Positions 34,780-43,716 of a stretch of 64,000 nt of DNA are shown here, piece by piece. Each line of letters starts with the position of its first letter. Position 1 is the stretch's first letter. A program made the position numbers and the translations under genes. Source of the DNA: Pedobacter cryoconitis (GTDB lineage Bacteria; Bacteroidota; Bacteroidia; Sphingobacteriales; Sphingobacteriaceae); contig NZ_JACHCC010000003.1 in assembly GCF_014207135.1 (NCBI RefSeq), positions 220,608 to 284,607 on the forward strand, given 5' to 3'. The notes under the pieces were generated by a model. It worked only from the letters and a program-made list of their open reading frames with translations, was not told where the DNA came from and ran no database searches.

Positions 34780-37050
34780 ATGGCTGAAGAACAAAGTATG
34801 ATCAATATGGAACATTTGCAGGCAGTTTATGACGCTGGGAATTATCAGGAGTGTCTTGAAGCAGCTGATCTTTTTCTGCTTTTTAATCCTCAGCACCCTG
34901 AGAGTTTATTGCTTAAAGCAAAATGTGCATTTCAACTTTCGCATGAAGAAGAATCAGGGAATCTGCTGACAACCGCTTATAATGGCTTTGAAGAAGTGTT
35001 GAGGCTTGATCCTGATGATGAAGAAGCCTTATTGTACCTGGCTTATATCAACATTTATCTCCAAAGGACAAATTTGTCCGAATCCGTAGGTTATTGTAAT
35101 CGGCTGGAGACTTCCACTGATCCTGATATCAGTGGAAAAGCTATCGGCTATCGGCTGGAAGCTTATTTGCAGCTGGGTAATACGGATCCTGCCCTGCAGG
35201 ATATAGATTCGTTAATCAAATTAAATCTGGAATCCAGGGGGCAAAACCGGAGTCTGACAGACTATGAACTGGCCTTGCTCTATATTAAGAAGGGAAATCT
35301 ATACCTTAATTATAAAAATGATCCGGATAGTGCACTGAAGACCTATAAAGAAGGTTTTAAATACAGGCATAAAGATGTTCAGACTTATTGTCTGATAGCT
35401 AATCTTGCAATTGATTTTCAGGAGTATGATTTTTGTGGAGAGGTGATACAGGTAGCACTGTTTATGGGTGATCCTGATGCAGACGAAGCGCTGATTGAAT
35501 TGTACTACAGACTGGATGAACTGACCAGAAGGGGTATTCTGAACCAGTCTGTTATCTACGGGATGTTTATCGCACTGCGGATATTTCAGGAGCCTTTAAA
35601 ATTTGACACTGTTGAAATGCTGAATTTTGCACAGCATTATATAAAAATTTATCCTGACTGGTTTATTCCTTACCATTATGCAGGGGCTGCCTTGTATGAT
35701 GCAAAAAGTTATCAGGAAGCATTTCCATATCTGGAAAAAAGCATGGAGTTAGGGGGGCTTGCACTGGGTTTACCACGTTTAATTGAAATTGTTTATCGTC
35801 TGACAGGGGAATTGCCCGAAATAGAAAAATGGCCGGAAGACTCGCCTGTAGCCTACTATAATGCAGGTGTTAATTTCTATTATATCACCGAGGCAGCAAT
35901 TAGTCATCCGGCGATAGCCAGGGAACTGCTGCAAATCAGAGCCAGGTTTTACAAACTTTCTTACGATAGTTTCTATGCTTATTTCTATCAGAATGCAGTG
36001 CGGAGTGATGCGAATGAAGCGCATGTATTTGCCATGTGCTGTAATAATTACGGGATAGCTTTAAGCGGTCTGGGCGAATATGAAAGAGCAGTTGAAGTAC
36101 ATCGCACAGGTTATTCATTATCTCCTTTCTGGGAACAGCTATATAGCATGGGAAGTGCATTACTTGAACTTCATCACTATGAGGAATCTATTGATGTGCT
36201 GAATCAGGCAATTACTTCAGGAAGTGAGTACTTCGGGTTTATGGATTATATAGACCTGAAAAGTAAAGTCCTGGAGGCCACTTTTGAGCTGGGCAGGAAG
36301 GACGAAACCAGAGAACTTCTAAATCAGGTAGAACAGGAGTATGATCATTTCATTAAAAGTTATGGAGCTGATCTGCCGGAAAACGAATTATTTGAGCTGA
36401 GTGAAAAATACATTAAAGTTCAGAATGTAAGACAGGATCTGTTAAATGAAGGTAGTCTGGAAGAAGCTAATCAGGTTTGGAAGGACCAGCTGGCTAAAAA
36501 TCCTGATGATAATTCTTCCTGGTTCATGCTGATGCAGAATTATTTCCAGCTGAAGGATTATGTCCAGTGCATTGCCTGTGCAGCTAATTATGAGGCTGTA
36601 AAAGGAAAGGCGATCACCATAGAGTCTGTCCGGAAAGTCCATTTTATGCGGGGGATGTCGTACCTGCATCTGGAGAACTTTGTCAGTGCCAGAGAAAATT
36701 TAAATATTCTGCTGAATACCTATCAGCCTGGAGATGAAACCGAAGAAAGTGTGATGTCTGAAGTGAATGGAAGTCTGGCGGCTTGCAGTTACGCAATGGG
36801 CCAATGGGAAGAGTGTATGGACTTTGCACTGGCTGCTATTGCTTTTTATGATAAAAACGGATGGAAATGGGATGAAATCAGGTTAAAGGCTACTTTGTTA
36901 TATGCGGATGCCTGCAAGGCAGGTGGCGAGATTAAGGCAGCGATAGGAACTGTGAATAATATTCTGAAGACAGAACCTGGAAATGTGGAGGCACTGAAAA
37001 GAAAAGAGGAGTGGAAATCAGGAGGATTATTTTCTTTTCTTAAGTTTTAA
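34780..37050 (+). CDS. Large TPR-repeat protein
   Basis: A 756-residue cytosolic protein made almost entirely of tetratricopeptide-like helix pairs, for example YDAGNYQECLEAADLFLLFN near residue 15, LLYLAYINIYLQRTNLSESV near 85, and NNYGIALSGLGEYERAVEVH near 425. There is no signal peptide, catalytic domain or membrane helix. TPR proteins act as scaffolds, so it may assemble the other products of the operon. It ends with a short basic-hydrophobic tail (SGGLFSFLKF). Second gene of the SPFH operon, 21 bp after the DUF4870-like gene. Confidence 0.85.
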   Translation: MAEEQSMINMEHLQAVYDAGNYQECLEAADLFLLFNPQHPESLLLKAKCAFQLSHEEESGNLLTTAYNGFEEVLRLDPDDEEALLYLAYINIYLQRTNLSESVGYCNRLETSTDPDISGKAIGYRLEAYLQLGNTDPALQDIDSLIKLNLESRGQNRSLTDYELALLYIKKGNLYLNYKNDPDSALKTYKEGFKYRHKDVQTYCLIANLAIDFQEYDFCGEVIQVALFMGDPDADEALIELYYRLDELTRRGILNQSVIYGMFIALRIFQEPLKFDTVEMLNFAQHYIKIYPDWFIPYHYAGAALYDAKSYQEAFPYLEKSMELGGLALGLPRLIEIVYRLTGELPEIEKWPEDSPVAYYNAGVNFYYITEAAISHPAIARELLQIRARFYKLSYDSFYAYFYQNAVRSDANEAHVFAMCCNNYGIALSGLGEYERAVEVHRTGYSLSPFWEQLYSMGSALLELHHYEESIDVLNQAITSGSEYFGFMDYIDLKSKVLEATFELGRKDETRELLNQVEQEYDHFIKSYGADLPENELFELSEKYIKVQNVRQDLLNEGSLEEANQVWKDQLAKNPDDNSSWFMLMQNYFQLKDYVQCIACAANYEAVKGKAITIESVRKVHFMRGMSYLHLENFVSARENLNILLNTYQPGDETEESVMSEVNGSLAACSYAMGQWEECMDFALAAIAFYDKNGWKWDEIRLKATLLYADACKAGGEIKAAIGTVNNILKTEPGNVEALKRKEEWKSGGLFSFLKF

Positions 37051-37081
37051 CCATTGATCATGATGATTTAAAATTTGAAAT

Positions 37082-38023
37082 ATGGGATTACCTTTTATTG
37101 AGATTATTCATGCTGTAACACCCGATCCTAATTTGCTGATGTGGAAGTTTGCTGATGCAGACCAGGAAATTAAGAATGGTGCCGCATTGATTGTGAGAGA
37201 AAGCCAGGCAGCACTTTTACTAAATGAAGGTCAGTTGGCTGATACGTTCAGGACTGGAAAATATACACTGAAAACGGAGAATATTCCGGTATTAACCCGG
37301 TTGAAAGGCTGGAAGTATGGTTTTGAGAGCCCTTTCAAAGCGGATATTTATTTCTTTAATACGCATCTGTTCATTAATCTGAAATGGGGGACACCGGCAC
37401 CTGTCCTGATGCGGGACCCTGTTTTTGGGCAGGTACGTATACGGGCTTTTGGTACCTATAATATTCGCATTACTGATGTTGGCAGGTTTTTTAGTGAATA
37501 TGCAGGTACCTACCCGAGGTTGACTATTACAGAACTCGAAGTGCAGCTACGGGATTTTATTGCCCCTAAATTTGCTGAGGCCATGGCTCAGGCAAATATA
37601 GCTGTGGTAGATGCAGCAGGAAGTATCTCTGCACTAAATGAAAAAATTCAGCCATTGATCCAACCATATTTTACTGATCTGGGGGTAGAGGTGAACAAAT
37701 TTACTATTACCAGTGTGACTTTACCGGAAGAGGTACTCAAAAACTATGATCAGGTAACAGGGATGAATATGGTAACAGATATTCACAAGTTTTCTCAGTT
37801 TAGTGTTGCCAGTGCTATAACTCAGGAAAATTCAAATATGGGAGATGCGGCAAGACAGGCGGTGGCACTGGGGATGATTATGAATCAGATAAACCCGGTT
37901 TCAACAGCTGGGCCAGAAGATATTTCGGGGAAACTCAAAAAACTGAAAGAGCTTTTTGAAGCACAACTGATCACTGAAGATGAGTATACTGCTAAAAAAG
38001 AAGAGTTGTTAAAACTACTGTAA
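37082..38023 (+). CDS. SPFH-domain protein (YdjI-like) with SHOCT tail
   Basis: A 313-residue SPFH/band-7 protein of the YdjI ('virion core protein'-like) group: NGAALIVRESQAALLLNEGQ, LTRLKGWKYGFESPFKADIY, LKWGTPAPVLMRDPVFGQVR and IRAFGTYNIRITD are its landmarks. The C terminus (about 280-313: KLKKLKELFEAQLITEDEY) is a SHOCT motif, a short helical oligomerisation element. Bacillus subtilis YdjI works with PspA, YdjG and YdjH at stressed membranes and carries its own zinc ribbon; here a ribbon is supplied by the next gene, 14 bp later. No PspA gene is visible in the window. Membrane-stress function is inferred from the family. Confidence 0.9.
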   Translation: MGLPFIEIIHAVTPDPNLLMWKFADADQEIKNGAALIVRESQAALLLNEGQLADTFRTGKYTLKTENIPVLTRLKGWKYGFESPFKADIYFFNTHLFINLKWGTPAPVLMRDPVFGQVRIRAFGTYNIRITDVGRFFSEYAGTYPRLTITELEVQLRDFIAPKFAEAMAQANIAVVDAAGSISALNEKIQPLIQPYFTDLGVEVNKFTITSVTLPEEVLKNYDQVTGMNMVTDIHKFSQFSVASAITQENSNMGDAARQAVALGMIMNQINPVSTAGPEDISGKLKKLKELFEAQLITEDEYTAKKEELLKLL

Positions 38024-38037
38024 GAAATACTGCAGAT

Positions 38038-38280
38038 ATGAACGAAAAAGACAAGACTTTAAGTTACCTGGAACGATTGAAGCAGCAAGCTGTAAACCAG
38101 GAGAATTACGGGGGTGAAATCAAAGCCGAAGAAGCTAAGATGGAAGTCAGGGATTGTCCGGAATGTGGTGCCGGCCGTGCTTTCCATCAAGGGCTTACTG
38201 TCTGTGCTTATTGTGGGTTTAAATTTATGGATATCAGGCTGACTGATGGGCTGTATATCCGTAAACAAAATAATTCTTAG
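38038..38280 (+). CDS. Small zinc-ribbon protein
   Basis: An 80-residue protein with a single zinc ribbon: Cys40, Cys43, Cys56 and Cys59 (CPECG then CAYCG). The N-terminal half is a charged helix (KTLSYLERLKQQAVNQENYG). Such ribbons bind zinc and mediate protein or nucleic-acid contacts. In YdjI-type proteins a zinc ribbon is fused to the SPFH domain; here it appears as a separate gene 14 bp after it, so it may be a detached module of the same complex. The next gene starts 3 bp later. Confidence 0.85.
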   Translation: MNEKDKTLSYLERLKQQAVNQENYGGEIKAEEAKMEVRDCPECGAGRAFHQGLTVCAYCGFKFMDIRLTDGLYIRKQNNS

Positions 38281-38283
38281 CTG

Positions 38284-39081
38284 ATGTCTGGGGTGTTGGA
38301 GAAAATCGGGCAGACTCAGGATAAATGGTTTGTTTTTCTGGATAAACTGGAGTCCCGTATGCATGAAATCTGTACGGCCGCTGTACCCGAAATCCGGGAA
38401 GTTTTTGAGCAGGACAGAGATCCTTATAAACGTGCTCATGGACATCTGCTCATGGGTTTACGTGGGCAAATCAACCAGATGCGAAGTAAGGCAAATGAGG
38501 TCAGAGAAGAAAAAATATTTCAATTTATTGATGGAATAACTTCTGAGCTCCCAGGCCATGGTTTTTTTACGGGCTCTCATGACCGCTTATATACTTTTAG
38601 AATAGCTTGTATAAACAGACATAATCTTTTTGAAGAGAAGATAGCTTTTTATATGTCTTTACTAAATAATGCAGCAGGGGAGCAGGATCTTGAAGCTGCT
38701 TACCAGGAGCAATTGCAGGCATTTGAAGCTATCCGCGATCAATTTAGTTGTAAGCAATGCGCTGGTCAAATGACTATTCCTGATCTCTTTTTCATTGCGA
38801 CATATGTTACTTGTCCGTTTTGTCAGACTCAAAATACTTTTATACCCTCTACCGGGGCACAAATGGTATTACATCAGGCGCGGAGCCTGGCAGAACAGCG
38901 TACCGCTCATTTGCTTAAAACTTACGAAGAAAGCAAACCGAAAAATTCATTGTTGTACAGGCAATATTTACGTTCCATGTTTGATGAGTGGAATAAAATT
39001 GTCCCCGATATGGCTGAGGAAAATGAGAAGTTTTATCAGCGTTTATTACAAGATCACCTGAATTCAATTAATCATTATTAA
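38284..39081 (+). CDS. Uncharacterised protein with a split zinc ribbon
   Basis: A 265-residue soluble protein, mostly helical, with a zinc-binding pair CKQC (Cys156, Cys159) and CPFC (Cys177, Cys180) spaced by 17 residues. The N-terminal part carries EQDRDPYKRAHGHLLMGLRG then QINQMRSKANEVREEK, which look like long helices. I do not recognise the family. It is the fifth gene of the SPFH operon, 3 bp after the small zinc-ribbon gene; two zinc-ribbon proteins in a row suggest a complex with shared binding partners. Confidence 0.8.
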   Translation: MSGVLEKIGQTQDKWFVFLDKLESRMHEICTAAVPEIREVFEQDRDPYKRAHGHLLMGLRGQINQMRSKANEVREEKIFQFIDGITSELPGHGFFTGSHDRLYTFRIACINRHNLFEEKIAFYMSLLNNAAGEQDLEAAYQEQLQAFEAIRDQFSCKQCAGQMTIPDLFFIATYVTCPFCQTQNTFIPSTGAQMVLHQARSLAEQRTAHLLKTYEESKPKNSLLYRQYLRSMFDEWNKIVPDMAEENEKFYQRLLQDHLNSINHY

Positions 39082-39092
39082 ATAAAAATCAC

Positions 39093-39662
39093 ATGTCTGA
39101 GAATCCATTATTAACACCTATTCACGGTATTACTTTAGAAGATTACAGTGCTGCATGCGCAAAATTAGGAAGCGGTTTGAGTGAAGCTGATGTCGCAAAG
39201 GCTCTAGGAATAGAATTTCCGGTATGGCAGGAAGTCAGCCTGCTCTGGCCTGAGCGTATGAAACAAGACTCGACTTTTCATATTGTAACGCTTTTTGGTC
39301 AGTATTTTGGTGAAGCTGATAAAAATCCCAAATTCAGTAATTTAAAGGCTGAAGTTTCGGCCCAAGGGACAACTAATATTGAAAAGATAAAAACTGATAA
39401 GGATTTTTATCAGGAACTGGAAGTCGCCAGGCAGGTAGCTTACGAATACGGACTGGATGGTGCCCAGTGGATCGCAGATCAATATGCTATTTCTATTGGG
39501 GATTTCCAGATTGCGGCTTCTTTGTGGAACGGGCAGATCCATCAGGATATCCAGGCTGATTATGCAGGGTACAACCGGAGACAGGATGGTTATAAAAAGA
39601 AATATGAACAACTGTTTGCTGCGGCTCAGGGAGGGAATTTAGCTGACGATATTGAGTTTTAA
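39093..39662 (+). CDS. Uncharacterised acidic protein, last gene of the SPFH operon
   Basis: A 189-residue soluble acidic protein. The first half is LTPIHGITLEDYSAACAKLG then LSEADVAKALGIEFPVWQEV; the second half has QVAYEYGLDGAQWIADQYAI and a YAGYNRRQDGYKKKYEQLF helix. The paired 'GIEFPVWQEVSLLW' and 'QIAASLWNGQI' segments suggest two repeats of a small helical domain. I cannot name the family with confidence. It starts 11 bp after the previous gene and the operon ends at a hairpin. Confidence 0.75.
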   Translation: MSENPLLTPIHGITLEDYSAACAKLGSGLSEADVAKALGIEFPVWQEVSLLWPERMKQDSTFHIVTLFGQYFGEADKNPKFSNLKAEVSAQGTTNIEKIKTDKDFYQELEVARQVAYEYGLDGAQWIADQYAISIGDFQIAASLWNGQIHQDIQADYAGYNRRQDGYKKKYEQLFAAAQGGNLADDIEF

Positions 39663-39665
39663 TTT

Positions 39666-39699
39666 GATGGGGTCGGGTTGGATAAAATCCGTCCCCATC
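39666..39699. terminator. Hairpin between convergent genes
   Basis: GATGGGG-t-CGG (39666-39676) pairs with CCG-t-CCCCATC (39689-39699). It lies between the ends of the SPFH operon and the hexosaminidase gene. A clear T-run is lacking, so termination strength is uncertain. Confidence 0.55.
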
Positions 39700-39703
39700 A
39701 TCG

Positions 39704-41722
39704 TTAACCAGGTTCTACGACCCCGAATGGTTTATAAGGACTTAAATTGAAAGTAAAGTTACCATAGGAGTCTGTTCCTTGATTGCCTTTAATCAATGCT
39801 CTGATTGTGTATTTATACTTAGGATTATAATGATCAACCTTTAAGTTATATTGAAAGGTTTTGGTCTTATTTGTTCCTCTGAAGGTATCAGCTAATCCTG
39901 CATGGACATCACTTGAAATTACTTTCCCATTTTCCAGCAGGTCAACCTGTGCGATATCCATATAATTTTTACCTTTTGTATAGTAAAAGCCCGCATAGAC
40001 CCTGCCATTAGTATACACTTTCCGGGTTACATCCCATTCGTGCGAAACATAGGCAGTTGTTAAATCCTGAGGTGACCATTTACCTGTGATATATCCCCCT
40101 GGTTTATAGTAGTCTACTTTCAGGTTGTTTAATCTTGGATAATGTGCTTTTAAACGGGTCTTAAAATCTACTATGTTTTTGTCTTTCAAAGCTACCCAGC
40201 TACCTTCTGCTAAGGCAATCAGTCTGGGAAACAATTGTACGTTAACGTCTTTGACATCCTGTGCCAGCGCAGGCCACATATTAGCCTGTTCTCCCAGCAC
40301 ATATTTTTCCTGCGCTGCAGTTAACCCTTCTGAAGGGTTATAGTTATATACAACATCCAATGAATTGATATTGCTATAGGCAAGATCACTTAACGTACCA
40401 TCATTCCGGTCGGCCTGGGTGATATCAAAGTAAACGTAATCACTAGGTGTTCCTACGACTTCAAATTTGCCCTTAGCAGCTTCAATAATTGCCTCCTGAC
40501 CAAGCCAGGACATCATTGCGGTACCTGCCAGTTGATTGGGATCACCTTCTAATATATCATTCCAGCCCATTGGCTGACGCCCTTTTGATTTAATGATGTT
40601 AATCACCCGGGCTACAAAATAAGATTGTAGCTCTTTTCCGTTTTTAAGGCCTTTGGTTTTCATAAATTCCTGAATCCGGGGTTCCTTCTCCCAGATGACA
40701 TGACGGACTTCATCCCCACCAAAATGGATATATTTTGAAGGGAAGATATCGACTATTTCACTAAAAACATCATCCAGAAAAGTATATAGCTGTTCATTGC
40801 TGGGGTCAAATAAATTTGGTGTAAACTGATTGCCCCAAACGCCCCATGAAGCCAGGAAAGGAAAAACATAAGGTGGGTCTAACTTTTTATTGCTGCCTAA
40901 TTCGGGATAGGCAATGATGGCTGGCCAGCTATGTCCGGGGATATCAATTTCAGGAACGATAGTGATGTTGCGTTCTTTCGCATATTTTACCAAATCGCGC
41001 AGTTGCGCTTGCGTATAAAATCCGCTTCGGACAGCAGGTTGTTGAAACCGGTCTTCAAAAACGGTAGATTTTTTTTCGGTTAGTCTGGGGTATTTTTTGA
41101 TCTCTATTCTCCATCCCTGATCATCTGTTAAATGTAAATGGAAAACGTTGAGTTTGTATAAAGCCATGATGTCGAGATATTTCTTAACGACACCGGCACT
41201 GTAGAAGGTCCGGCTAACATCGAGCATAAAGCCTCTCCATTTGAAACGGGGTTTATCAGTTACAGCTAAACAAGGAATAGTCCAGACTTTTTGATCGGGA
41301 TTGCTTTTTTCTATTCCGGCAGGTAATAACTGACGCAGGGTCTCGATACCGTAAAATATGCCTTTTGCATCCTGAGCTTCAATGATAATCTGTGATTTTG
41401 TGATGGTAAGATGGTAGCCCTCTTCACCGGTATCGGTCAGGGAAGGGTTAATTTTAAAGATGATCCCTGTCTTTGATGACGCTTCTTTTCCCTGGGTGAT
41501 TTTTGTTACGGGTATCATCAGCTGTGTAAAAAAACTTACAACGGCTTTTATTTCCTGATTACCTGAAGAAGGAGCGTATAAGATTGTTTGTTTACCGAAC
41601 CGGAAACTTCCTGGCAACTGTTCTATCCGGGAGGGTTTTGGAATAATATTGACAGGCTTATTTTGTGCAAATGCAGCAATAAACAAAACGTTAAAAAGCA
41701 GAAATAATAGATTTGATTTCAT
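39704..41722 (-). CDS. Beta-N-acetylhexosaminidase, GH20
   Basis: A 672-residue secreted exo-glycosidase. A signal peptide ends at IAAFAQ. A GH20b domain (about 25-150) precedes the GH20 barrel (about 155-510: RFKWRGFMLDVSRTFYS, FHLHLTDDQGWRIEIKKYP, VPEIDIPGHSWPAI). The catalytic pair is Asp337-Glu338 in HFGGDEVRH. The C-terminal region (about 540-672) has a beta-sandwich typical of this subgroup. It removes terminal GlcNAc/GalNAc from chitin-like or glycan substrates. It is transcribed alone, divergent from the second LytS/LytTR operon. Confidence 0.94.
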   Translation of the reverse strand: MKSNLLFLLFNVLFIAAFAQNKPVNIIPKPSRIEQLPGSFRFGKQTILYAPSSGNQEIKAVVSFFTQLMIPVTKITQGKEASSKTGIIFKINPSLTDTGEEGYHLTITKSQIIIEAQDAKGIFYGIETLRQLLPAGIEKSNPDQKVWTIPCLAVTDKPRFKWRGFMLDVSRTFYSAGVVKKYLDIMALYKLNVFHLHLTDDQGWRIEIKKYPRLTEKKSTVFEDRFQQPAVRSGFYTQAQLRDLVKYAKERNITIVPEIDIPGHSWPAIIAYPELGSNKKLDPPYVFPFLASWGVWGNQFTPNLFDPSNEQLYTFLDDVFSEIVDIFPSKYIHFGGDEVRHVIWEKEPRIQEFMKTKGLKNGKELQSYFVARVINIIKSKGRQPMGWNDILEGDPNQLAGTAMMSWLGQEAIIEAAKGKFEVVGTPSDYVYFDITQADRNDGTLSDLAYSNINSLDVVYNYNPSEGLTAAQEKYVLGEQANMWPALAQDVKDVNVQLFPRLIALAEGSWVALKDKNIVDFKTRLKAHYPRLNNLKVDYYKPGGYITGKWSPQDLTTAYVSHEWDVTRKVYTNGRVYAGFYYTKGKNYMDIAQVDLLENGKVISSDVHAGLADTFRGTNKTKTFQYNLKVDHYNPKYKYTIRALIKGNQGTDSYGNFTFNLSPYKPFGVVEPG

Positions 41723-41927
41723 CAGGTAAAGTTTAGGCGTGATCTTTTGCTAAAGCATGGTTTTCTTATGACTAAGCTATTTAATATTCTGTTTAACGGA
41801 TAAAATAATGATGCACAAACGTTTGCACGAAATTTCCCGTAAAGGAGGATATGACCGAATTCCATTCATCCCTTTAATTCTACCACTCGTCGGCTTTGCC
41901 ATTTTTTTAGGGTGATCAACTATCATA

Positions 41928-41956
41928 TTCGTACTGTGATTTAATTACAGTACGAA
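41928..41956 (+). promoter_or_regulatory. 10-bp perfect palindrome before the second LytS/LytTR operon
   Basis: TTCGTACTGT at 41928-41937 and ACAGTACGAA at 41947-41956 are perfect inverted repeats with a 9-bp AT-rich spacer. The element ends 26 bp before the ATG at 41983. Its place at the promoter suggests an operator, perhaps for autoregulation, though LytTR sites are usually direct repeats. Confidence 0.55.
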
Positions 41957-41982
41957 ATAAACCCTTAAAAATCTAAAATCGA

Positions 41983-42624
41983 ATGAAAAATCTAGCAAAA
42001 TTACTAACGCTGTTATTGGTCTTTACCGGAATGAACTGCTTTGCCCAGAAATCAGATTTTCCAGCTTCTGTATTATTGGGACTTGAACAGTGTAAAAAAG
42101 CTGAAAATTCTGAAGATGCAGCCAAAGTAGCCACTTACTTTGAAAGTATTGCAAAGACCGCGACCAAGGAATGGACGCCATCTTATTATGCAGCATATTG
42201 TAATCTGTATGCAGGTCTGCTCACAACAGATAAAGCAGTAAAAGACCAGTACTGGGACAAAGCCTTGCTGGAAATTGATCAGGCCGATGCGATATCTGCA
42301 AATAACAGTGAAATTTATGCATTGAAAGGCTATCTTCAATTTATGAAGATGAGTATTAGTCCGATGTCGAGAATGAACTACATGGCGGAATCTGCCGAAT
42401 CGATGGAAAAGGCCGCGGCTATTAATCCTGAAAATCCACGGATCTATTTAATTAAAGGACAGGATATCTATTATACTCCTGAAGCTTATGGTGGCGGACC
42501 GGCAAAAGCTAAGTCATTGCTGGAAACAGCAGTTTCAAAATTTGCTACCTTTAAGCCAGTAAAAGCAGTTGATCCAAACTGGGGAGCAGATTTGGCAGTA
42601 AAATTAGTAGCAAAGTGTAATTAG
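41983..42624 (+). CDS. Secreted TPR-like helical protein
   Basis: A 213-residue protein with a signal peptide (LTLLLVFTGMNCFAQ). The mature part is helical repeats resembling TPRs: CKKAENSEDAAKVATYFESI, EWTPSYYAAYCNLYAGLL, SANNSEIYALKGYLQFMKMS, AAINPENPRIYLIKGQDIYY. It is a widespread Bacteroidota type without known activity. It begins an operon with a LytS kinase (6-bp gap) and LytTR regulator, so it may be a periplasmic partner of the signalling pair or its main regulated output. Confidence 0.8.
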   Translation: MKNLAKLLTLLLVFTGMNCFAQKSDFPASVLLGLEQCKKAENSEDAAKVATYFESIAKTATKEWTPSYYAAYCNLYAGLLTTDKAVKDQYWDKALLEIDQADAISANNSEIYALKGYLQFMKMSISPMSRMNYMAESAESMEKAAAINPENPRIYLIKGQDIYYTPEAYGGGPAKAKSLLETAVSKFATFKPVKAVDPNWGADLAVKLVAKCN

Positions 42625-42630
42625 TCAGGT

Positions 42631-43716
42631 ATGTCAGATCGTGTTCAGCATCAGGAAGCTTCAATAAATAATTTCTCCAGTAAAAAGTGGTATAAGGTAA
42701 ATGGTTATGGATTGGTCAGTGGGATGGGTATCGGACTGGTTCTTTATCTTTTAAACTGTGCCTTTAAGGGAGAGTGGATTAATCTTAGATCTCTCTTTTT
42801 TCAACTGATATTTAGTATTGTCATAACCTTTTGCATTATAAACAGCATTTTTATTTCGCAGAGACTGTTGAAACTGACTAACGAAAAGGGATGGCTTTTT
42901 CTGGTCGTATATTATCTTTCAAGTATCATTGGTATGCTGGTCGCGATAGAAGTGATCTACCTGATGCAGGCATGGATCTTTAATCATGAATATCACTTTT
43001 TTCACCTGGAAGAAGCCAGGTCCAGTATCATGATTGTCATCATTATATGTACTGTTATCTATGTTTATACTTTTCAGAAAAGAGTCATGCAAACAAAATT
43101 ACGGGAGAAAGATATTGCGGTTCTCCGGCTCAGCCAGATGAAAACCCGGGCTGAGCTGGCTACACTGCAATCCAAGATTAATCCTCATTTTTTGTACAAC
43201 TCTTTAAATGCAATTGCGAGTCTGATTCATGAAAATCCAGATAAAGCAGAGCGTATGACCATACAGCTTTCTAAATTATTCAGATATAGTATCAATCAGA
43301 ATCAGGAAAGCCTGGTGACTGTAGAAGAGGAGATGGAGATTGTCAGTACTTACCTGGACATAGAAAAGGTGAGGTTTGGAGACCGGATCAATTTTATATT
43401 ATCAGTTGATAATGAACTGATCAAAACTAAAATCCCGAGATTTCTGATTCAACCACTGATTGAAAATGCCTTGAAACACGGGCTCAAAGATATGGTCAAT
43501 GGTGCTGAACTCCGGATTGGAGTTCAGAAAACCGATAAGATTATAATTACGATTGGGGATAATGGTGTTCCTTTCCCTGATGAACTGGAAACCGGCTATG
43601 GTTTGCAGAGTACATACGAAAAACTAAAACTGCTTTATAATGAAGATTATGAAGTACAGATTACGAACCAACCTGTCAAACAGATTACGATTTTTATCCC
43701 TTTTATAAATGAATAA
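42631..43716 (+). CDS. LytS-type sensor histidine kinase
   Basis: A 361-residue kinase with four membrane helices (about 23-45, 53-75, 87-110, 130-150) and no large sensor domain. The phosphorylated residue should be His186 in LQSKINPHFLYNSLNAI; the HATPase domain has IPRFLIQPLIENALKHG and IGDNGVPFPD. Its end overlaps the regulator gene by 8 bp. Signal unknown; with no extracellular domain it may sense membrane state or work with the secreted protein encoded just upstream. Confidence 0.94.
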   Translation: MSDRVQHQEASINNFSSKKWYKVNGYGLVSGMGIGLVLYLLNCAFKGEWINLRSLFFQLIFSIVITFCIINSIFISQRLLKLTNEKGWLFLVVYYLSSIIGMLVAIEVIYLMQAWIFNHEYHFFHLEEARSSIMIVIIICTVIYVYTFQKRVMQTKLREKDIAVLRLSQMKTRAELATLQSKINPHFLYNSLNAIASLIHENPDKAERMTIQLSKLFRYSINQNQESLVTVEEEMEIVSTYLDIEKVRFGDRINFILSVDNELIKTKIPRFLIQPLIENALKHGLKDMVNGAELRIGVQKTDKIIITIGDNGVPFPDELETGYGLQSTYEKLKLLYNEDYEVQITNQPVKQITIFIPFINE

